Source: Photobacterium damselae (GTDB lineage: Bacteria > Pseudomonadota > Gammaproteobacteria > Enterobacterales > Vibrionaceae). From it: DNA of 64,000 nt. Below are positions 58,306 to 64,000 of the stretch, one piece after another (positions within the stretch are counted from its first letter, which is position 1; each line of letters opens with the position of its first letter). The notes under the pieces are model-generated. The model did no database searches, was not told the origin of the DNA, and worked only from the letters and a program-made list of their open reading frames with translations. The DNA lies in assembly GCF_003026815.1 (NCBI RefSeq), contig NZ_PYOG01000007.1, forward strand, positions 62,001 through 126,000, written 5' to 3'. The translations under genes were made by a program, and so were the position numbers.

Positions 58306-58348
58306 TAAAAAACCGCAAGTTACCTTAAGTATTAACTTGCGGTTTTCT
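58306..58348. terminator. Bidirectional terminator between the CBS gene and yhjD
   Basis: AACCGCAAGTTA / TAACTTGCGGTT 12-bp stem, with A's before and TTTTC after: it can act on both convergent transcripts. Confidence 0.85.
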
Positions 58349-58392
58349 TATTTAGTACACTTACTTGCTCACTAAACAAAAACTAGACGGGC

Positions 58393-59394
58393 TTAATTTG
58401 AAGCAGAGGTTTGTTCTTCAACTTCTGGGGCCTCAGTCTGCTCTGCACCATCAAGATGCTTTTTCTTGCTCGGCTCAGCTGTTGCTATCCATGCTGCGCA
58501 AAATAGCGTTAATCGAGCAAAAAAGTAGAAAAATGCCATCAAACCAATAATAGAACCAAATGCAGCGCCAGATGGAGATTGAGCCAGCTTAGGTAGCATA
58601 AATGTCATCGCAAACTTGATGCCTTCAAATCCGATAGCTGCCATTAACGTACCAAGAATCAAAGCCTTTCGCTCTAGCTTTTTCTTAGGCAACATCCAAT
58701 AAATCCACAAGAACATCAGATAGTTAGCACTAATAGAAATGGTTAATGCAATCGTTGTTAAAACCGGTCTTAACCAAGTAACATCATTTAACCCTAATGC
58801 ATTAACAATACTTGCTTGAGCAGAGCCAGCAATCGATGTTAAGGCTACAGTGAAAATAAGTGCAGCCACCAATCCAGTTAAGGCAATAAAATCTTTACCA
58901 TACTGCAATAGAATATGATCTTTATCTTCTGGTTTCCGTTCCCATATATCACGTGTTTGTGCCCGAACGGCTTCTCGAAGGTTGCCCATCCAACTAATAC
59001 CCGAGTAGAGGGCAATCGCAAGACCACTTAACCCCACTGTTGTACGCTGGTTCACCGCTGTATTGACTGTATTTTTCAGGGTCTGAGCCAAACTTGGGTC
59101 TGTTACTCCATTTACAATTTTATCGATAATATCTGTTAGCAAATCGGCATTAGAAGCAAGAATAAAACCGGCAGCCGCAAATAACACCATCAAAATCGGG
59201 ATCAAAGATAAAAAGGAAAAATAGGTGATAGCGGCACCAAACTGACTACCAAGTCGATCATTAAAGCGATCGGCAGCTCGAATGAAGTGAGCAATCGGCG
59301 GTAAGGCTTTGATTTTTTCTAATAACCACATTGCTGCTGCTGTGATTTTCTGAACAACTGTGCTACTCGTCTTTTCTGATACTTCGTTAGTCAT
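58393..59394 (-). CDS. yhjD: YihY/BrkB-family inner-membrane protein YhjD
   Basis: 333 residues from ATG 59394; the frame extends to 59436 but its extra residues have no counterpart. Six hydrophobic segments. Long stretches match E. coli YhjD: RFNDRLGSQFGAAITYFSFL, QTLKNTVNTAVNQRTTVGL, GISWMGNLREAVRAQ and FFYFFARLTLFCAAWIATAE. Family function unsettled; yhjD has been linked to lipopolysaccharide export suppressors. Single gene. Confidence 0.88.
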   Translation of the reverse strand: MTNEVSEKTSSTVVQKITAAAMWLLEKIKALPPIAHFIRAADRFNDRLGSQFGAAITYFSFLSLIPILMVLFAAAGFILASNADLLTDIIDKIVNGVTDPSLAQTLKNTVNTAVNQRTTVGLSGLAIALYSGISWMGNLREAVRAQTRDIWERKPEDKDHILLQYGKDFIALTGLVAALIFTVALTSIAGSAQASIVNALGLNDVTWLRPVLTTIALTISISANYLMFLWIYWMLPKKKLERKALILGTLMAAIGFEGIKFAMTFMLPKLAQSPSGAAFGSIIGLMAFFYFFARLTLFCAAWIATAEPSKKKHLDGAEQTEAPEVEEQTSASN

Positions 59395-59553
59395 AATGCT
59401 CAAAATTGTCTGAATAAACTGAAATTTAAGCGCCATAAAAATGGCTTGTTATAGCTATTGTATCGATAATGCAGGGTTTTGCTTATAGTTTTGATGAAAA
59501 AACTGACTTTTTTTACCTTCACCTTACATAACTGCGTCCAAACTAACAAAAAC

Positions 59554-59590
59554 AATAAAGGCTCATTCATCTGCTGAATGAGCCTTTATT
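59554..59590 (-). terminator. Terminator of asmA
   Basis: AATAAAGGCTCATTCA (59554-59569) / TGAATGAGCCTTTATT (59575-59590): a 16-bp perfect stem. Confidence 0.88.
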
Positions 59591-59600
59591 TCTTAGTTAC

Positions 59601-61721
59601 TTAATTAAATAACCCTTTCAACAATTGATCCGCTGCATTTTTCAGATCTTCGTTCTTTCCTTCACCACCAAAGATCTTCTCAAGGCCTCGATTTATCTCT
59701 TTTTCCGCTTTCTGTTTTAACGTATTGTTTTTAAGCAGCAGCTGTTTGAGATCTAAACGGTATTCAGGTTTATCCCAATTACCTTTGATCTCAATCGGCA
59801 CAACTAATTGTCCATTGGCTTGTTTATGATCCGAAATTAAGGCATTCACCGTAAAATCAATCTGCTCAGACACAAGATTCGTATTACCTGAACCCGATAC
59901 ATTAAACAAAGGCGAATGAGCCGCTAAATTGCTGGTACTTGCTACCCCATTTTTAATCGTAATAGCGGCAGATAATGATGAAAAATCTGTTTTCTTCTCG
60001 GCGTTAGCACCGTCGATAGCTTTGCCTTTAAGCTTAGCTTTCGCTTCTCTGATCATCTCAGGTAAATTCACACCATATAGCGCGCCATTATTGATACTGG
60101 CAGTCACTGAACCATATACATGCTGACGAATACTTTGCTCAGACAAGCCTTGACCCGATAGACTCACATCCAAATTTGCCGTACCCGCTAACGAATCATT
60201 ATCGGCAAGTGCTTTTAATAATGGTTGAATTTGAATGCCTTTAATACGAGGACTAAAACGATACTTTGCTCGTTGTGGATTTGCATCAACCATTGCGGTC
60301 GCATCAACCGTACCTCCGTATAGCTTCGCATGTAGCTGTTTTAAATTAAGCACGCCGTTTAAAATACTCATCTGCATTTTTACATCAGAAATATTCACAT
60401 TAGCGACATGTAATTTATCGACCGCCAACTGACCATTGAGATCAAAGCTCTTCAATGCTGATAAATTAGGTTCTGTCACTTTGGTTTGAGAGACCGAACC
60501 TTTGGCAACATCAGAAGCTTGAGATGATTTAGATTCTGTTTGCGCAATAGTTGCATTTTGCTTTGATGACATACCCAGCCATTTATCCACATTAATATCT
60601 GGACTGTGTAAATCAAATTGAAGTTTCGGCTTGGTACTGGTTTGATAAGATAACTGACCCGTTGCGGTTACCTCATCAACCACTAATTTAAGATTTGATA
60701 ATGAAGCTAATTTTTCTGCAACTAGGTATTGTGCATCACCATTAAGTGCAATCTTCATTTCAGGACGAGGTAGCATCGCACCACTTAAATCGGCAGTTAA
60801 AGCAATCTGTTCAAACTCAGCCTTAGTCAACGCTTTATCTAGGTTAAGACGTAGAGCACCTTGGCTTGCAAACTTTAGATTCGGTATGCTGCCCTGTGTT
60901 TGATACTTAATTGTTGCCCATTGACCAAAATCAAAATGGTCAAGACTTAAACTTAACTGAGGAATATGGAAGGTTTTACTTTCTGCACTTGCTGTAAAAT
61001 CCACATCTTTTAGGGCTATGTGTTTATAATTTGACGATAAATTGAATGAGGTTTTACCTTTAGCACTAAAGCCAATTCCATTCGTATTACCATCTAAATC
61101 AAAATTCATCGCACTCCATTGACCGGGAATAAAACGATCTAAGTTTAAATTTAAATTCGTGAGAAGTGTGGCACTGTCTGTCTGGTCATTGTTAATGGTC
61201 GCACTGGCATTTGTCACTTCAATGCCAGCAAGAGAGATGGCCCAAGGCTGTTCAGATTTGGTTGCTGAATCATTTTGCGTCTTGGTTGATTTTTCAGAAT
61301 GAGCACTCGACTCACTTGGTGACTGGCTAGCTTCACCTAGGCCATCGAGATTACTTACTCCATCTTTGCGAGTCTCAATAAAAATATGAGCCCCATTTAA
61401 GATAACCTTACCAATCTCTAATTGATGAGAAAATAGCGGCATAACCGATACTGACAACTCAGCATCTGTAAATTTCATCAAATCAGGTTCCGTAAACCCA
61501 TTTGGATTACGAAATGCCGTTTTACCTACAGTTAACCCTAAAGTAGGGAAAAATCGCCAACTGATATCACCATCGATAACTAAATCTCGTCCAGTCGCTT
61601 TTTTCACTTGTTCACTGATCAGTGGTTTAAATTGATTTGGGTTAACGAGCGTCAAAAGCGCCCCGATACCCAACGCAATGATCAACAGTAATGCGACCAC
61701 AACGTAAAAGAATTTTTTCAT
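59601..61721 (-). CDS. asmA: AsmA-family protein
   Basis: 706 residues. N-terminal transmembrane helix (about 4-26), then the AsmA start VNPNQFKPLISEQVKKATGRDLVIDGDISWRFFP split over about 27-60 and repeated beta-rich segments; ends with an amphipathic Lys-rich helix. Related to the bridge-like lipid-transfer proteins; influences outer-membrane assembly. Ser/Thr/Gln-rich low-complexity insertions are at about 135-160 and 395-420. Placed upstream of the dcd-udk-mrp block as in other vibrios. Confidence 0.9.
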   Translation of the reverse strand: MKKFFYVVVALLLIIALGIGALLTLVNPNQFKPLISEQVKKATGRDLVIDGDISWRFFPTLGLTVGKTAFRNPNGFTEPDLMKFTDAELSVSVMPLFSHQLEIGKVILNGAHIFIETRKDGVSNLDGLGEASQSPSESSAHSEKSTKTQNDSATKSEQPWAISLAGIEVTNASATINNDQTDSATLLTNLNLNLDRFIPGQWSAMNFDLDGNTNGIGFSAKGKTSFNLSSNYKHIALKDVDFTASAESKTFHIPQLSLSLDHFDFGQWATIKYQTQGSIPNLKFASQGALRLNLDKALTKAEFEQIALTADLSGAMLPRPEMKIALNGDAQYLVAEKLASLSNLKLVVDEVTATGQLSYQTSTKPKLQFDLHSPDINVDKWLGMSSKQNATIAQTESKSSQASDVAKGSVSQTKVTEPNLSALKSFDLNGQLAVDKLHVANVNISDVKMQMSILNGVLNLKQLHAKLYGGTVDATAMVDANPQRAKYRFSPRIKGIQIQPLLKALADNDSLAGTANLDVSLSGQGLSEQSIRQHVYGSVTASINNGALYGVNLPEMIREAKAKLKGKAIDGANAEKKTDFSSLSAAITIKNGVASTSNLAAHSPLFNVSGSGNTNLVSEQIDFTVNALISDHKQANGQLVVPIEIKGNWDKPEYRLDLKQLLLKNNTLKQKAEKEINRGLEKIFGGEGKNEDLKNAADQLLKGLFN

Positions 61722-61893
61722 CGGATTCCCTATAGATTTTCTTAAATAGTTATTCCTAACACGTGGCGCTACCCCAAGTTACTTTATTTAGCCAAATCAG
61801 ATGCCTTGTAACTTGAATAACCACGTTAAAGATAAGCCTAGCCAATAGCTTTGAGACCATAATAACCAATGGAAGTTTAAAGCGATAGCAAAG

Positions 61894-61922
61894 AAAAAGG
61901 GCAACCTTTATGGCTGCCCTTT
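61894..61922 (-). terminator. Terminator of dcd
   Basis: AAAGGGCA (61896-61903) / TGCCCTTT (61915-61922); on the minus strand followed by TTCTTTGC. Confidence 0.7.
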
Positions 61923-61943
61923 CCTGATTCAGTTAATTAGCAA

Positions 61944-62537
61944 TTATGCTTCTTTATCGTCTTCATTGATACGACTTGCAACAGCACCTTGCTGATTCTT
62001 ATACTTTGCGTCTGCACGCTTATTATAAGGTTTTTCAGCAGGACCTGATAATGTCTCAAAGCTTAATGCACCAATTGGCATGTGAGGACGTAAAGCTAAT
62101 GGCAAACGACCACTGTTATAGAACTCAAGAACAATACGACCAGACCAACCTGGATCAATTCGATGAGCGGTAACATGAACCATTAAGCCAAGACGAGCCA
62201 ACGACGAACGGCCATCTAGCCAACCCACAATATTAGCAGGTAACGTCACCGATTCATGGGTAACAGCAAGCGCCAATTGTCCTGGGTGTAGGAAAAAAGC
62301 TTCATCTTCAGCGACTTCAATTTCATCACTCATCACTTTATCAAGTTGAGCAGAAACTTCTTCTTTTCGACCAGAAAGATCGATATATGGTGCACCGTGA
62401 TCATTGAAGATACGGAATTTATTACCAAGAGAAACATCAACAGTCAAACCACTGATGCAGTCATCTGACGGGCGTGGTTCGATACTGATCTTGCCTTCAT
62501 CGAGATATTTTTTAATATCTTTATCACAGAGTCTCAT
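61944..62537 (-). CDS. dcd: dCTP deaminase
   Basis: 197 residues from ATG 62537, beginning [15 protein letters not shown] as in E. coli (MRLCDRDIEAWLDEG); the eight codons of the longer frame are not needed. Motifs: [25 protein letters not shown] (catalytic Glu/Arg region), [18 protein letters not shown] and [10 protein letters not shown]. Makes dUTP for dTTP synthesis. Confidence 0.95.
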   Translation of the reverse strand: MRLCDKDIKKYLDEGKISIEPRPSDDCISGLTVDVSLGNKFRIFNDHGAPYIDLSGRKEEVSAQLDKVMSDEIEVAEDEAFFLHPGQLALAVTHESVTLPANIVGWLDGRSSLARLGLMVHVTAHRIDPGWSGRIVLEFYNSGRLPLALRPHMPIGALSFETLSGPAEKPYNKRADAKYKNQQGAVASRINEDDKEA

Positions 62538-62621
62538 GAGAGTTTTCTCCAGAAAAAGCAAAACTTAAACATAAACAGCCCTGTTCAATTTAAGTCAGCA
62601 ACAGATCAATTTATAAAAATA

Positions 62622-62643
62622 AGGCTGACTCAATGGCCAGCCT
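62622..62643 (-). terminator. Weak terminator after udk
   Basis: AGGCTG (62622-62627) / CAGCCT (62638-62643); on the minus strand followed by TATTTTTAT. Confidence 0.55.
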
Positions 62644-62659
62644 CAAGAAAAATATAATC

Positions 62660-63304
62660 TTACGATTTCAGTAGTTTGGCAATATGCGCTTTTAAGACAT
62701 CAATCGCAATTCGGTTCTTACCGCCGCGAGGAACGATAATATCGGCATACTGCTTAGATGGCTCAATAAATTGCATGAACATTGGACGTACTGTTTTTTG
62801 ATACTGAACTAAAACAGATTCCATTGTACGACCACGCTCTGCTACATCACGCTGAAGACGGCGTAATAAACAGATATCTAGCGGCGTATCCATAAAGACA
62901 CTAGCGTGCATTAGGTTACGTAAACGAGGGTCAGTCAGAAGCAGAATACCTTCTAAAATGATCACTTTCTTTGGTGTCATTGTTGAGGTTTCTGTCATAC
63001 GAGTATGTTCGCTGTAGCTATACTGAGGTACTTCAACTGACTTACCTTCCATAAGCATTTGTAGATGATCACATAGCAGATCGTGATCCAATGCATTTGG
63101 ATGGTCATAGTTAGTCTTAACGCGCTCTTCCATGCTTAGGTGACTTTGATCGTTGTAGTAACAATCTTCCGTAATGACACCGATCTGATGATCGCCAACT
63201 TTTTCTTTTAATTCATTGTAAACAGTACTGGCAATCAAACTTTTACCGGATGCAGAAGCACCTGCAATACCGATAATAACGCATTGGTGTGAGTTTTCAG
63301 ACAT
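62660..63304 (-). CDS. udk: Uridine kinase
   Basis: 214 residues from ATG 63304 ([10 protein letters not shown]), against 213 in E. coli; the longer frame to 63403 adds a leader with no counterpart. P-loop GASASGKS (about 13-20), [16 protein letters not shown] and [12 protein letters not shown] match the kinase. Phosphorylates uridine/cytidine; pairs with Udp in pyrimidine salvage. Confidence 0.95.
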   Translation of the reverse strand: MSENSHQCVIIGIAGASASGKSLIASTVYNELKEKVGDHQIGVITEDCYYNDQSHLSMEERVKTNYDHPNALDHDLLCDHLQMLMEGKSVEVPQYSYSEHTRMTETSTMTPKKVIILEGILLLTDPRLRNLMHASVFMDTPLDICLLRRLQRDVAERGRTMESVLVQYQKTVRPMFMQFIEPSKQYADIIVPRGGKNRIAIDVLKAHIAKLLKS

Positions 63305-63449
63305 ATCAGAAAGCACCTGTTGATACGAGGAGAGTAAATAACGATAAATAAACCGCACGATTATAAGCAGTTGGCCCAATAGATGCCAGTAAAAATCTGG
63401 CATCTGGCACGTTTGCTTGATTTCTATTCAAGATAAAGCGATTTATGCC

Positions 63450-64000
63450 TTACATTGTGCGAATAGTAATCTGCTCTGCAATAGGCTTACCTTCCCAGTA
63501 TAGGCGACTTGCTACCTGTCCTGCGAGTTCAATATAGGCTTGAGCATGTTCAGATTCAGGATGAGCGGCAACCGTTGGCTTACCATTATCGATATCTTCT
63601 CGGATCTGAATATGCAGTGGTAACTGTGCTAGCAATGGTACCGAATAGCTTTGAGCCATTTTCTCTGCACCACCGGTTCCAAAGATCGCCTCATGGTGAC
63701 CACAATTGCTACAGATGTGATAACTCATGTTCTCAATGATACCCAGTACAGGTACATCGACTTTGTTAAACATGCTGACACCTTTAATCGCATCAGCCAA
63801 AGCCAAATCTTGAGGGGTTGTAACCACTACCGCACCGTTTACCGGAATTTGCTGAGCTAGAGTAAGTTGAATATCACCCGTACCTGGTGGCATATCAATA
63901 ACAAGATAGTCTAAATCAGGCCACCAAGTTTCATTAATAATCTGCGCTAATGCTTTTGACGCCATTGGACCACGCCAAATAGTTGCACTTTCAGCTGGGA
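63450..64000 (-). CDS. mrp: Mrp/ApbC iron-sulfur carrier ATPase, partial (N-terminus off the right edge)
   Basis: C-terminal 183 codons. The frame is open through base 64000: upstream of the internal Met at 63965 it reads PAESATIWRGPMASKAL, as in Mrp. Switch DYLVIDMPPGTGD and the Fe-S ligands CSNC in NMSYHICSNCGHHE are present. The P-loop is outside the window. Carries or inserts Fe-S clusters. Same strand as udk. Confidence 0.93.
   Translation of the reverse strand, partial: PAESATIWRGPMASKALAQIINETWWPDLDYLVIDMPPGTGDIQLTLAQQIPVNGAVVVTTPQDLALADAIKGVSMFNKVDVPVLGIIENMSYHICSNCGHHEAIFGTGGAEKMAQSYSVPLLAQLPLHIQIREDIDNGKPTVAAHPESEHAQAYIELAGQVASRLYWEGKPIAEQITIRTM

Noticed and set aside
1-64000. CRISPR arrays, transposons, prophage or tRNA genes
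   Set aside because: I looked for regular spaced repeats, transposase motifs and tRNA-like cloverleafs and found none; the tandem repeats present are coding.

Overview
The window looks like part of the main chromosome of a marine gamma-proteobacterium of the Vibrionaceae, most likely Aliivibrio or a close relative. This rests on low-GC coding with good Shine-Dalgarno sites, the enteric/vibrio gene order rne / rluC, maf / yceD-rpmF-plsX-fabHDG-acpP-fabF-pabC-mltG-tmk-holB-tatD, the mrp / udk / dcd / asmA block, and proteins that read as close homologues of E. coli and V. cholerae genes. The genus is an inference. I saw no rRNA, tRNA, insertion sequence, prophage or CRISPR array.

Layout. 1-8266 (minus) is the N-terminal part of a giant repeat adhesin of the type-I-secreted, retention-module class; it runs off the left edge and contains a 2265-bp-period segmental duplication. 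8.5-10.8 kb holds a LysE-type exporter and an orphan CARF/PD-(D/E)XK protein of the VC1899/Card1 (DUF1887) family. 10.9-14.8 kb holds uridine phosphorylase (udp) with two CRP-like palindromes upstream and a Zn/Cd/Pb-type P-ATPase with a His/Asp/Cys-rich N-terminus and a MerR-type operator. 14.8-22.9 kb contains two paralogous signalling pairs (a cyclic-nucleotide-binding-like domain plus histidine kinase, each with a stand-alone receiver protein) around an SLC13 anion transporter, a CBS-domain protein and a DUF945 protein. 23-29.5 kb carries ldhA, a DsdC-like LysR regulator, a TfoX-family protein, an HDOD protein, lysO, a YidB-like protein and the potassium-binding protein kbp.

29.7-34 kb has two glucose-superfamily PTS permeases (ptsG and a MalX-like one fused in operon to an RDD membrane protein). 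34.4-45 kb is the conserved fatty-acid/murein/DNA-replication cluster. 45.4-51 kb has maf (yceF), rluC and, divergently, rne with a long structured leader. 51.2-58.3 kb has a SulP transporter, cobT (frameshifted by an apparent 8-nt loss), cobS, cobO, psiE, dcuB (with a perfect FNR box) and a second CBS protein. 58.4-64 kb has yhjD, asmA, dcd, udk and a partial mrp at the right edge.

The most unusual items are the orphan CARF nuclease with a degenerate ligand loop and no CRISPR nearby, the near-identical duplicated modules in the adhesin together with its non-standard protease-site candidate, the twin CNB-kinase/receiver modules, and the broken cobT. Many starts were moved from the longest open frame on the basis of ribosome-binding sites and homologue length; these are explained entry by entry.
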